13,185 nucleotides of DNA from an uncultured Pseudomonadales bacterium (GTDB taxonomy: Bacteria; Pseudomonadota; Gammaproteobacteria; Pseudomonadales; IMCC2047): positions 1 to 13,185 of the forward strand of contig CAMYKE010000061.1 in the NCBI GenBank assembly GCA_947258895.1, read 5' to 3'. The notes under the pieces are model-generated. The model searched no databases and was not told where the DNA came from. It saw nothing but the letters and a program-made list of their open reading frames with translations. Position 1 is the stretch's first letter; each line of letters starts with the position of its first letter. Position numbers and translations under genes: made by a program. This document shows positions 1-7,103 of this stretch, one piece after another.

Positions 1-504
1 AGGCTCGTCCGCGAGGATGACTTCCGGATTCATCAGGATCGCGCGGCCGATAGCGACCCGCTGGCGTTGCCCGCCGGCCAGTTGACCGGGCAGGTGGCTG
101 GCGCGATCGGTGAGCGCCAGTTGCTCGAGGATGGTGTCGACCCTGGCATTGCGGGTCCGGGCCGGAACGCCGGCCAGCAGCATCGGCAGGGCAATATTCT
201 CCCGCGCCGTAAGGCGGTTGATCAGGTGGTACGACTGGAACACGAACCCGATGCGGTCGCGCCGCAACGCCGCTCGTTGCTCCTCGCCCAGATTTGCGGT
301 GCTGATATCATCGATAAAATAGTCACCCGCGTCGGGGCGATCCAGCAGGCCGATCACGTTGAGCAGGGTGGATTTGCCGGACCCGGACGGACCCATCACG
401 GAAATATAGTCGCCCTGGGATACCTCCAGGTCGACCCGATCCAAAGCATATACCGCTTGCTCGCCGAGATAAAAAGTTCGCGCAATGCCGACGAGCTTAA
501 TCAT
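1..504 (-). CDS. ABC transporter ATP-binding protein (MacB/LolD/FtsE type), 3' end cut by window
   Basis: This is the cytoplasmic ATPase of an ABC transporter of the MacB/LolD group. It would energise an inner-membrane permease working with the periplasmic adaptor encoded just upstream. The 168 visible residues show Walker A GPSGSGKS (38-45, Lys44), the Q-loop in FVFQ (87-90), a signature motif LAGGQRQRVAIGRA with Ala in place of the usual Ser (from residue 142), and Walker B VILADEP (162-168), at which the window ends. The D-loop and H-switch lie outside. The ATG at 504-502 overlaps the stop of the adaptor gene by 8 bases (ATGATTAA), which implies translational coupling. The family is clear. 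The exported substrate cannot be read from the sequence. Confidence 0.93.
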   Translation of the reverse strand, partial: MIKLVGIARTFYLGEQAVYALDRVDLEVSQGDYISVMGPSGSGKSTLLNVIGLLDRPDAGDYFIDDISTANLGEEQRAALRRDRIGFVFQSYHLINRLTARENIALPMLLAGVPARTRNARVDTILEQLALTDRASHLPGQLAGGQRQRVAIGRAILMNPEVILADEP

Positions 505-1633
505 CACCGGGGATTACGGTTGCGCCCGGCTCGACGCCATCTGCATCCAGGCTCATGACGATGCGCTCGCCTTCGCTGAGCCCTTCGAGTACTTCCGTGA
601 AATCCCAGTTGCCGATTCCCACCCTGATTTTGCGTTGCTCGAGCTCGCCGGACTCGCCGTTATAGACCAGCACCTGGTCGCCATCGAGGATGGTCTCGGT
701 CGGAATCCTGAGTACGGAGTCGCGTTCCTCCAGCACGATGCTGACATCGGCGCTGTAGCCTACCAGCAGGGTGACATCATCCGGTACCGGGGTAAACTGC
801 ACATCGACATCTACGGTCCGTGCCTGTTTTTCAAGGTCCAGCACGTAGGGCGCAATGCGCACCAGTTCTCCGCCAAAAACGCGATCGGCGAAGGCATCGA
901 GGGAAATCTCCGCGTTCAGTCCCACTTGAATCGCCTGCGCATCCACCTCATCGATGGGTGCCGTGATATACAGGCAGGAGGTGTCGATCAAGTCGACGGC
1001 AGGGGGGGTGGGAACACCCGGCGGTGAGGGCGTGACGTACTCGCCGATCTCGCCGTTGATTTCCGCGACCACCCCGTCGAAAGGGGCGCGCAGGATCGTC
1101 AGGTCCAGCAGCGCACGCTGCAATGCGAGGCTGGCCCGGGCGACCTCCAGGTCGGCACTTGCGGCTTTGCAGGCAAGATCGCTGGTCGCGGCGCGGGTGG
1201 TGGCGGAATCGACGGATTCTTCCGACGCCAGCTTACGGGCCGCGAGTTGTGCCAGGCGGTTTGCTTCGCGGGCGTCCAGCTTGGCGGTCAGGCAGGCCTG
1301 TTGCTCGCGCAGCTCGGAAGCCTGCAGATTCGCTTTCGCCTGGGTGGTGCGCGCTTGCTGATCGTCATTCCACAGTTCCAGCAACACCTGTCCGGTAGCT
1401 ACCCGGTCGCCTTCGTCGACCAGCAGCGTGGCGACCCGGCCGCCAATCGGCATGCTGAGCTTTGAACGGCGACAGGATTTAACCGTACCGGCGCGGGTGT
1501 TGGATACGCTGGCTTGCACCTCGCCCCGCGCCACGACAACCAGGTCTACCGCGGGTGGGGATTCTCGCTGTGCGAACCAGATCACTGCCAGCAGCAGTGC
1601 TGCGATAACGCCAATGACGGCAATTTTCTTCAT
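497..1633 (-). CDS. HlyD/MacA-family periplasmic adaptor (membrane fusion protein)
   Basis: A 378-residue membrane fusion protein linking an inner-membrane ABC transporter to the envelope. An N-terminal membrane anchor (residues 3-20, after MKK) is followed by the first lipoyl half (about 50-88, with GGRVATLLVDEGDRVATGQ), an alpha-hairpin rich in Ala, Gln and Leu (about 92-178), the second lipoyl half (LRAPFDGVVAEINGEIGEYV, 181-200), and beta-barrel and membrane-proximal domains to the end. The start chosen is the ATG at 1633, because it gives a normal anchor and has a purine-rich stretch upstream. The frame stays open to a TTG at 1720, which would add 29 polar residues before the anchor. Four periplasmic cysteines (54, 114, 155, 220) are unusual and are placed so that two disulfides are plausible. 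It overlaps the ATPase gene downstream, so it is probably the first gene of an adaptor-ATPase-permease operon. Confidence 0.9.
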   Translation of the reverse strand: MKKIAVIGVIAALLLAVIWFAQRESPPAVDLVVVARGEVQASVSNTRAGTVKSCRRSKLSMPIGGRVATLLVDEGDRVATGQVLLELWNDDQQARTTQAKANLQASELREQQACLTAKLDAREANRLAQLAARKLASEESVDSATTRAATSDLACKAASADLEVARASLALQRALLDLTILRAPFDGVVAEINGEIGEYVTPSPPGVPTPPAVDLIDTSCLYITAPIDEVDAQAIQVGLNAEISLDAFADRVFGGELVRIAPYVLDLEKQARTVDVDVQFTPVPDDVTLLVGYSADVSIVLEERDSVLRIPTETILDGDQVLVYNGESGELEQRKIRVGIGNWDFTEVLEGLSEGERIVMSLDADGVEPGATVIPGDD

Positions 1634-1743
1634 CGATATCCCCGCTTCCCTGACCTCCTCACTATACCATGGGGGCGGTATGTTGTAGTCTATACCGGTG
1701 GTTTCATTGATCACAATCAAGCAATGCAGGAGGCAAGGACGCC
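1634..1743. promoter_or_regulatory. Divergent intergenic region between the adaptor operon and the DUF4124 gene
   Basis: This 110-bp spacer must hold promoters for both directions. On the minus strand TATAGT (1666-1661) is a good -10 hexamer, but no convincing -35 stands 17 bases before it. A short inverted repeat ATACC/GGTAT (1664-1668 and 1677-1681) surrounds this -10, and CTATACC occurs again at 1690-1696, so a repressor site is possible. For the plus-strand gene, AGGAGG at 1728-1733 is a strong ribosome binding site 10 bases before the ATG. Operator function is inference only. Confidence 0.35.
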
Positions 1744-2190
1744 ATGCACAGATTTATTATTCCCGTCTTTTTTTTATTTTCACCCGTCGTAATCGCCGCA
1801 GCCGTATATCGCTGGGTCGATGATGAGGGACGCATTCACTATAGTGATACCTATACCCCTGGCGCCAGGCCGGTCGATGTGTCGGTAGGGGCGCCGGATG
1901 CGCAACAGGCCGCGGAGCACAGGGCGCGGCAACAGACGCTGCGCCAGGTCGTCACGCAACAGGCGAAGCGGCGCAGGTCGATGGAATCCCGGCGCGAACA
2001 AATAGCGCGGCGGATTGGCAGCGGACGGTTGCAGCAGCAGCAAACCTGCCTGAATTTACAAAAGCAACTGGATTCACTGCAGGCAAGCTGGGAGATCAAG
2101 CGCCGGCGGGGCTACCAGGCCGCGGACAAACGCAAGTTCACTGCCCGGCGAGCAGGGCTGCGTCAGCAGCTCTCGGATTCCTGCGGTTAG
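1744..2190 (+). CDS. DUF4124 domain-containing envelope protein
   Basis: A 148-residue secreted protein. The signal peptide is short and very hydrophobic (residues 4-20, ending VIAAA). It is followed directly by a DUF4124 domain with the typical VYRWVDDEGRIHYSD pattern (21-35) and a following Pro/Val-rich strand. From about residue 52 the chain is charged and rich in Gln, Arg and Ala, with heptad-like spacing, so a coiled coil is likely. It contains a Cys near the middle of this tail and one close to the C-terminus. DUF4124 proteins are common in gammaproteobacteria and their exact role is unknown; a periplasmic location is inferred from the signal peptide. The strong AGGAGG upstream supports the ATG used. 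A weak hairpin (CGGGA/TCCCG at 2199-2216) follows the stop, without a T run. Confidence 0.85.
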   Translation: MHRFIIPVFFLFSPVVIAAAVYRWVDDEGRIHYSDTYTPGARPVDVSVGAPDAQQAAEHRARQQTLRQVVTQQAKRRRSMESRREQIARRIGSGRLQQQQTCLNLQKQLDSLQASWEIKRRRGYQAADKRKFTARRAGLRQQLSDSCG

Positions 2191-2343
2191 GAGCCTGCCG
2201 GGACAAGCGTCTCCCGCTCTACAGCCAATGCAGGTGCAAACTGTGCCTGCTATGATTCGTGACAACTGAGTTACAAAGAAAAGGGAGTGTTACGACCACG
2301 CCGCCGGCAAGGGTCTGCTGAACATCTCGGGATCCGGGCGCAG
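2191..2343. other. Gene-free spacer after the DUF4124 gene
   Basis: I see no credible gene here on either strand. The only structures are two short hairpins, CGGGA/TCCCG (2199-2216) and GCAGG/CCTGC (about 2231-2251), neither followed by a T run. They could weakly terminate transcription from the DUF4124 gene or, on the other strand, from the small membrane protein gene. Confidence 0.4.
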
Positions 2344-2448
2344 TCAGGTGAGCGAAACAGATATGACAATCAGTACCGCTGTAATGAGCACCAGGACCGC
2401 CAGGGTCCTGGCGATGTTCAGCGCGATGGTTTTGTCTTCCGTATGCAT
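2344..2448 (-). CDS. Probable 34-residue single-helix membrane protein
   Basis: A short reading frame of 34 codons plus TGA. The first ten residues are polar (MHTEDKTIAL). Residues about 14-33 form an uninterrupted hydrophobic helix (from RTLAVLVLITAVLIVI onward). The codons are mostly the GC-ending Leu and Val codons used by the neighbouring genes. GGGGGAAG (2464-2457 on the minus strand) lies about 9 bases before the ATG and is a good ribosome binding site; the in-frame ATG nine codons earlier has none. The gene lies about 200 bp downstream of desA in the same direction, so it may be on the same transcript. No family is recognised. The opposite strand is also open (from GTG 2348) but has no ribosome binding site and runs into desA. 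Confidence 0.45.
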   Translation of the reverse strand: MHTEDKTIALNIARTLAVLVLITAVLIVISVSLT

Positions 2449-2646
2449 CGCAGTAGCTTCCCCCGCCAGGTTCATTGACGGTTGGACTTTACGGTATGCG
2501 ACCGATGCAGTGGTTGATGCGGATCAACTGGCGCAGTTTTCGCGGCGGGACTGGAGTAATCAGGAGCTGCGCGCAGCGCGCGAGGCCCGGGGATTAGCAG
2601 CGGGCGTTGTGGCAGGTTCCAATTTGCTGCGCCAGTTCCAGCCGTG
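2449..2646. other. Spacer with inverted repeats downstream of desA
   Basis: No gene is convincing here. A perfect 11-base inverted repeat (AACTGGCGCAG at 2526-2536, CTGCGCCAGTT at 2627-2637) brackets about 90 bases, and inside it lies a 12-base palindrome GCTGCGCGCAGC (2566-2577). Read from the minus strand this is the 3' untranslated region of desA and could fold into a long branched hairpin. A plus-strand frame crosses the region (GTG 2348 to 2677), but I judge it to be chance. Confidence 0.35.
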
Positions 2647-3828
2647 TCAGGTGTGGAGAGAGCGGGGCATGCTATAGCTGCGCAGGTACGCGGCGAATTC
2701 CTTCAGGGTTTCGATGCCGCTTTCCTCGGCTTGGGAACACCACTCGCTGAGGGCTTCCCTGATCTCGGCTGAGTTATGAGCACCCTTGCGCCAGATATCG
2801 TCCAGGGCGCGGCGCATCTCGTACACACACTCGAAAGAGGGGTAGTGATGCAGCAGCGTGCGAATATCATGCTTGTCCTTGTCGTCAATCAGGGATGGTT
2901 CACCGATAAGTAACCGCCGGGCGCGGCGCAGCAGGGATTTGTTTGGCTCACCGGCCGTATTTTTTTCACGCTTGACCAGCGGCGCAACCACCTTGCGTGA
3001 ATACTCAGCCATGATGTGAAAGCGATCATTTACGGTCGCCCATGCAGTGTCGAGGTCGATGCGCTGTTTGCCGGATACGCGTTCGGCAATCGGTCCCACC
3101 CGTTTTACCCTGGCCAGGCCCAGAAGCCGGAACAGCCTGATCCACTGCCAGCCAATGTCCAGCTCCCACCATTTCACCGACAGGCGTGGTGAGTTTGGGT
3201 AGGTATGATGGTTGTTGTGCAATTCTTCGCCGCCGATCAACAGCCCCCAGGGCACAATATTGCGGGCTGCATCGGGACATTCGAAGTTGCGATAGCCCCA
3301 GGCATGTCCCACGCCGTTAATAACGCCCGCCGCGAACAGGGGTATCCATATCATTTGTACTGCCCACACGGTGAGGCCAATGGCGCCGAACAACAGCAGG
3401 TCGATGGCCAGCATCAGGGCAATGCCGACGTTGTTGAACCGGTAGACATGCCGTTCGAGCCAATCCTCCGGCGTGCCGCGGCCGTATTTATCCAGGGTCT
3501 CCTCGGTGCCCGCCGCCTGGTAGAGTTCGCTGCCCTCCCAGAATACCGTACCCAGGCCCTTGATCACGGGGCTGTGGGGGTCGGTTTCGGTTTCGCAATG
3601 GGCGTGGTGCTTGCGGTGAATCGCGGTCCATTCGCGGGTCACGATACCGGTTGTTAACCATAACCAGAAGCGAAAAAAGTGCTGCAGGCCGGCGTTCAGT
3701 TCGAGGGCGCGGTGCGCGCAATGGCGGTGCAGGTAGACAGTCACCGATACGATGGTGATGTGGGTCAGGAGCAGGGTAACGAGGACCAGTTGCAGGGTCG
3801 ATAATTGCAGGATGCCTTGGTGCCACAT
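2647..3828 (-). CDS. desA: DesA-type fatty-acid delta-9 desaturase with C-terminal helical extension
   Basis: A 393-residue integral membrane di-iron desaturase that would introduce a cis double bond into membrane acyl chains under aerobic conditions. The three histidine boxes are intact: HRHCAH (34-39), HRKHH (71-75) and HNNHH (204-208), with the accessory His of NGVGHAWGYR at 175. Membrane segments lie at about 12-32, 49-63, 135-155 and 156-172. From memory, the sequence closely follows Pseudomonas DesA (MTH-T-IVSVT-YLHR, TREWTAIHRKHHA, HSPVIKGL). Residues about 300-388 form a charged helical tail lacking desaturase motifs and resembling the C-terminus of ISL3-family transposases; see findings. 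The ribosome binding site is weak (GAGAT about 10 bases before the ATG). Upstream a CATAAT (3860-3855) could be a -10. It is transcribed alone, divergent from phaZ. Confidence 0.9.
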   Translation of the reverse strand: MWHQGILQLSTLQLVLVTLLLTHITIVSVTVYLHRHCAHRALELNAGLQHFFRFWLWLTTGIVTREWTAIHRKHHAHCETETDPHSPVIKGLGTVFWEGSELYQAAGTEETLDKYGRGTPEDWLERHVYRFNNVGIALMLAIDLLLFGAIGLTVWAVQMIWIPLFAAGVINGVGHAWGYRNFECPDAARNIVPWGLLIGGEELHNNHHTYPNSPRLSVKWWELDIGWQWIRLFRLLGLARVKRVGPIAERVSGKQRIDLDTAWATVNDRFHIMAEYSRKVVAPLVKREKNTAGEPNKSLLRRARRLLIGEPSLIDDKDKHDIRTLLHHYPSFECVYEMRRALDDIWRKGAHNSAEIREALSEWCSQAEESGIETLKEFAAYLRSYSMPRSLHT

Positions 3829-4114
3829 AAATCGTTTATCTCGCAGCGGTTGGAATTATGTTGGCATAACTCTACGCGTTACCCCGTATTTTTTCAACAC
3901 GGGAGGCAACCGCAGTTCCCGAGTGGCTTCGGAAACCTTGTATTACCTGTGGCCGCTGCTAGGTTTAAGGGAGGCCAGGCCCGGGGTGAGACTGGCTGGA
4001 GTTCGAATGTGCCAAAGGGTAGTAGAAAATTAAATATATGAATCAACAGGATAGAGCTTATTCTGGTGATACCGTAGGGGTTGAAACTTGCAGGGTTGGC
4101 GGCCGGACCGATAA
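3829..4114. promoter_or_regulatory. Divergent desA/phaZ intergenic region
   Basis: This 286-bp spacer separates two divergent lipid-related genes. On the desA side an inverted repeat TTATG-N4-CATAA (3856-3869) overlaps a possible -10 CATAAT (3860-3855, minus strand); a poor -35 stands about 17 bases upstream. CCCGT/ACGGG (3883-3903) is another short inverted repeat. On the phaZ side AT-rich DNA at 4026-4045 may hold the promoter. A 26-codon frame (4038-4118) with TGA overlapping the phaZ ATG could be a leader peptide but has only a weak ribosome binding site. No element is certain. Confidence 0.35.
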
Positions 4115-4951
4115 ATGACCAAAGCAACAGGCACTAATACGGATCCGGGTCATCTCGACTTCCGCAAACTGGAGGTCGCCGGTCTACAGATCCGTACCGG
4201 GACTCGCGCCGGCCCGGGCAGGCCATTACTGATTTTCAACGGTATTGGCGCAAATGCCGAGTTGTTGAAGCCGTTTCTTGCAGCGCTTCCTGATGTTGCG
4301 ATTGTAACGTTCGATGCCCCCGGTACCGGACACTCGCAACGGCCGCCAATGCCGCGGGGGCCGGCATGGGTCGCAGGGCTGGCCGCCAATATTCTCGATC
4401 AACTTGGCTACACTGACGTGGATGTGCTGGGGATATCGTGGGGCGGCGCGGTGGCCCAGGAATTCGCCTGGAAGTACAGGCGGCGTTGCAGACGGCTGAT
4501 TCTCGCAGCCAGCGCGACGGGCCGGCTGTCGATTCCTGGCAATCCGCTGGCGCTGCTGCACATGGCGCGTCCCGATAGGTTCCTCGACCCGGAATTTCTG
4601 GAACGCAATGCCGGCCTGCTCTATGGTGGAATCTTCAGCGAATCGCCGGAACTGGTCCGGGAGCACATCAACCGCGCCAACGCACCCAGCGCAATCGGCT
4701 ACTTTTTCCAGCAGCTGGCGTTGTTGAACTGGACCAGCGTACATTGGCTGCACCGAATCAAGCAGCCAACCCTGATTCTCGCCGGCAAGTATGACCCCCT
4801 CGTGCCCATGGCGAACGCCCTGTTGTTGTATTGGCTGATCCCCAACACCAGCCTGCATAAATATGCCTGCGGCCACCTGTTTCTGGTCACCCGTCCAGAG
4901 GAGGTCGCGGCTACGGTACGGCCGTTTCTGGTGGCGGATGACAGCCCCTGA
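4115..4951 (+). CDS. phaZ: Intracellular medium-chain-length polyhydroxyalkanoate depolymerase (alpha/beta hydrolase)
   Basis: A 278-residue serine hydrolase that would release 3-hydroxyacyl monomers from intracellular PHA granules. The alpha/beta hydrolase elements are LLIFNGIGAN (38-47, oxyanion region), the nucleophile elbow GISWGG with Ser108, Asp227 in AGKYDPLVP and His254 in CGHLFLVTR. The spacing of these three residues equals that of the Pseudomonas PhaZ triad (Ser102/Asp221/His248) shifted by six. WTSVHWLHRIKQPTL (206-220) is also typical of this enzyme. There is no signal peptide, as expected. No PHA synthase or phasin gene is visible here, so it sits apart from a pha operon. The ribosome binding site before the ATG is poor. 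Other alpha/beta hydrolases are possible, but the match to PhaZ is strong. Confidence 0.85.
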   Translation: MTKATGTNTDPGHLDFRKLEVAGLQIRTGTRAGPGRPLLIFNGIGANAELLKPFLAALPDVAIVTFDAPGTGHSQRPPMPRGPAWVAGLAANILDQLGYTDVDVLGISWGGAVAQEFAWKYRRRCRRLILAASATGRLSIPGNPLALLHMARPDRFLDPEFLERNAGLLYGGIFSESPELVREHINRANAPSAIGYFFQQLALLNWTSVHWLHRIKQPTLILAGKYDPLVPMANALLLYWLIPNTSLHKYACGHLFLVTRPEEVAATVRPFLVADDSP

Positions 4952-4972
4952 AAATGCGGGTTTGCAGGGGCT
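4943..4972 (+). terminator. Hairpin at the end of phaZ
   Basis: AGCCCCTG (4943-4950) pairs perfectly with CAGGGGCT (4965-4972) across a 14-base loop. The left arm includes most of the phaZ stop codon. No T run follows, so intrinsic termination would be inefficient; mRNA 3'-end protection is an alternative. Confidence 0.4.
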
Positions 4973-5004
4973 TCCCGGGTACTGAATATAACAGCTGGTG
5001 GACT

Positions 5005-5033
5005 ACGTTTGCGGCGCTCTACTCGTCTATAAT
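5005..5033 (+). promoter_or_regulatory. Probable sigma-70 promoter for gspN-apbE
   Basis: A consensus -10 TATAAT stands at 5028-5033, 37 bases before the gspN ATG. The -35 is weak (ACGTTT at 5005-5010, 17-base spacer). It is the best -10 in the plus-strand part of the window and would drive gspN and apbE together. Confidence 0.5.
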
Positions 5034-5070
5034 CGGGCCACTGTTTTTTATCGCGAGTTGCAGAAGATAG

Positions 5071-5859
5071 ATGCAAGGATTTCATCAAAAAGCGCTCTCC
5101 ATCGGGCTGGTCCTGGTCGTATTCCTGCTGCTCCTGGCCAGTTCCGCCCCGGCCCGTTTGCTCAATCCCGCTTTGGCGCTGTGGTTTCCACAACTGGTGG
5201 TCGCCAACAGCTCCGGCACGATTTGGCATGGCAAGGCGATGCAGGCATGGTTCCGGCATGAAGGCAGGAGTGCCGCGCTGGGTGAACTGGAATGGCAATT
5301 GAGCCCGCTATCGTTGCTGTTGTTGCACCCGCGACTGGAACTGCAGACTCGCGCCGCCGCGCAATCGTTGACCACCCGGCTGTCCGCTTCGCCGGGGGGC
5401 GAGGTGAGGGTCAGCGAATTGCGGGCCAGGTTCCCGTTGTCGATACTGAAACCCTGGTATCCGCTGCTGCTGGACGGCTTGGTATCGATCGATGTTGCTG
5501 CACTGGTGTATCACCGTAATTGGTTGCAACAGCTCGATGGCAGTATGGAGTTAGACGCTGCGCAATGGAGACTTGGCCGCAATTCGGTGCTGTTGGGAGA
5601 TTACCGGGCGCAGTTGGCAATGGCCGGCGAGGATGTGTTGGCGCGCCTCAGCGATGACAATGCCAACCTGGGGATCGAGGGTACGGTGCAGCTGGCAGAA
5701 GACGGCGCGTACCAGGCGGATGTGCTGTTTCAGGAGCGTGCCGCCAGCGTCGCCCCGATATTCCAGTTCCTGTCGATGATCGGCACCGCCAACGGCGCGG
5801 GCAGCCTGGCGATCAAAAGCCGGGGCAATATTCACGGCCGCGCAGGGAGGCGACAGTGA
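5071..5859 (+). CDS. gspN: Type II secretion system protein N (GspN-like)
   Basis: A 262-residue bitopic membrane protein of the T2SS protein N family. After a short basic cytoplasmic start (MQGFHQK) one membrane helix spans about 9-25. The periplasmic part begins with PARLLNPALALWFP (27-40) and VANSSGTIWHGKA (44-56), followed by ELEWQLSPLSLLLLHPRLEL (72-91), the pattern normal for GspN. Length fits the family. GspN is an accessory component of the inner-membrane platform in some type II systems. Here none of gspC-M is adjacent, which is unusual. The 3' end overlaps the GTG of apbE by four bases, so the two are cotranslated. An AsmA-like or unrelated periplasmic protein is the alternative. 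Confidence 0.75.
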   Translation: MQGFHQKALSIGLVLVVFLLLLASSAPARLLNPALALWFPQLVVANSSGTIWHGKAMQAWFRHEGRSAALGELEWQLSPLSLLLLHPRLELQTRAAAQSLTTRLSASPGGEVRVSELRARFPLSILKPWYPLLLDGLVSIDVAALVYHRNWLQQLDGSMELDAAQWRLGRNSVLLGDYRAQLAMAGEDVLARLSDDNANLGIEGTVQLAEDGAYQADVLFQERAASVAPIFQFLSMIGTANGAGSLAIKSRGNIHGRAGRRQ

Positions 5860-6842
5860 ATCGATCCTGGCTGGTTATCCTGCCGCTGTTTGCGCTGCTG
5901 GCCGTCGGCGAGAGCCGCGCAGAATGGCTGAGCGATGCGCAGGACATCATGGGTACCCGGGTCAGCGTCGAGTTGTGGAGTGACGACGCGGTGGCCGGTG
6001 GGCAGGCGATCGCTGCCGTGATGACCGAGATGCGCAGGATCGAGCAGCTGCTGAGTTCCTATCTCGAGACCAGCGAGCTGTCGCGCCTGAATTCTTCGGC
6101 CGCCAGACGGGCGGTGCCGGTGGGTGACGAACTCTACCAGTTGCTGAATAAATCGCTGTATTACTCGCGGCTCAGCGATGGCGCCTTCGATATCAGTTAT
6201 GCATCGGTGGGTCGCCAGTACGGGTATCGGGAGTCCCGGCAGCCCGATGCGCAACAACTGCTGGAATTGCTGCCCGCCATTGATTACCGGTCGATACGGA
6301 TCGATCATGCGGCGCGCACCGTGCGCTTTACGCATCCCGAACTGAAGATCAGCCTGGGTGGCATCGCCAAGGGCTATGCGGTGGATAAGGGGATCGAGCT
6401 CTTGCGTGCGCGGGGCATCGTCTCTGCTATTGTTAGTGCCGGTGGCGATAGCCGCATTCTTGGTGATCGAGGCGATCGGCCCTGGGTGATGGGTATCCGT
6501 CATCCCCGGAACGACGGGGAGTATGCGGTAAAGATCCCGTTGCAGAACACCGCCCTGTCCACATCCGGCGACTACGGGCGGGTTTTTATTTCCGGGGAGG
6601 GAGAGCGGGTGCATCACATCCTCAACCCGGACACCGGCAGGTCGGCGACCGGGGTGCAAAGCGTGAGTATCCTCGCGCCGCTGGCGATTGACAGCGATGC
6701 GTTGTCGACCACCGTGTTTGTGCTGGGTGTCGAGCGCGGCCTGGAGCTGGTTAACCGGGTCGACGGTGTCGACGCCATCATCATCGATGGCGCCGGCAAG
6801 CTGCACTATTCTGCTGAATTACTGATGCCGGTACAGCGGTAG
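5856..6842 (+). CDS. apbE: FAD:protein FMN transferase (ApbE)
   Basis: A 328-residue periplasmic enzyme that uses FAD and a divalent metal to attach FMN covalently to Ser or Thr of target proteins. A Sec signal (about 1-22, VGESRA, no lipobox Cys) precedes the ApbE fold: MGTRVSVEL (32-40), SYLETSELSRLN (68-79), DGAFDISYASVG (108-119), SLGGIAKGYAVDKGIELL (166-183), SAGGDSRILGDR (194-205), the STSGDYGRVF segment (235-244), HHILNPDTG (253-261) and the metal site DALST (281-285). The start is GTG at 5856, preceded by GGGAGG five bases away and overlapping the gspN stop. No flavoprotein target such as NqrC, RnfG or an FMN-binding protein is encoded beside it. The facing cluster is the nearest candidate for its substrate. 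Confidence 0.95.
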   Translation: MNRSWLVILPLFALLAVGESRAEWLSDAQDIMGTRVSVELWSDDAVAGGQAIAAVMTEMRRIEQLLSSYLETSELSRLNSSAARRAVPVGDELYQLLNKSLYYSRLSDGAFDISYASVGRQYGYRESRQPDAQQLLELLPAIDYRSIRIDHAARTVRFTHPELKISLGGIAKGYAVDKGIELLRARGIVSAIVSAGGDSRILGDRGDRPWVMGIRHPRNDGEYAVKIPLQNTALSTSGDYGRVFISGEGERVHHILNPDTGRSATGVQSVSILAPLAIDSDALSTTVFVLGVERGLELVNRVDGVDAIIIDGAGKLHYSAELLMPVQR

Positions 6843-6856
6843 CCAGTTTTCGCAGC

Positions 6857-7076
6857 CGGCTAGCCGCCATATCTCACCGATTCGGCGATCCAATGCCCCG
6901 AAGCCTTGTCAGTACAGTGCGAATTGCCTATTTGGTTTCTCGCCGGATCTTGCACGTTGTACGGAATTTTTCTCCTGGGGCTATAGCGACGGCTATCCCC
7001 TTCCTCGGAAAATCCCGTACACCGCACAATCTCTCGGCGATAATTCCAAAAATCGGTGAGATATGGCGGCTAGCCG
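6857..7076. repeat. Perfect 26-bp inverted repeat (6857-6882 / 7051-7076)
   Basis: Bases 6857-6882 are the exact reverse complement of 7051-7076. Each arm contains the palindrome CGGCTAGCCG (6857-6866 and 7067-7076). The homology continues beyond the arms: the reverse complement of about 6935-6980 aligns with the 5' half of the direct repeat (CCCC, GGAAAAT, CCGTACA and CGGCGA blocks), so the left arm is part of an inverted, diverged copy of the same element. Confidence 0.9.
6994..7065 (+). repeat. 72-bp direct repeat, copy 1
   Basis: Identical to 7104-7175 except for one base (C at 7004, G at 7114). Inside it ATCTC-N4-CGAT (7029-7041) can pair with ATCG-N2-GAGAT (7052-7062), making a hairpin with an internal loop and a loop of AATTCCAAAA. 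Confidence 0.95.
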
Positions 7077-7103
7077 TCACCGACCAGCGCGCAACAGGGC
7101 GCG

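Noticed and set aside
1634..1720. Longer adaptor protein starting at TTG 1720
   Set aside because: It would put 29 polar residues before the membrane anchor and would cover the divergent promoter region; ATG 1633 gives a normal anchor.
2348..2677. 109-codon plus-strand frame starting at GTG
   Set aside because: It has no ribosome binding site, overlaps the 3' end of desA and is antisense to the better-supported small membrane protein; its hydrophobic part mirrors that helix.
5832..6806. 324-codon open frame on the minus strand
   Set aside because: It is the antisense of apbE, which has all family motifs. The product is unlike any family and rich in His, Arg and Gln as GC-rich shadows are.
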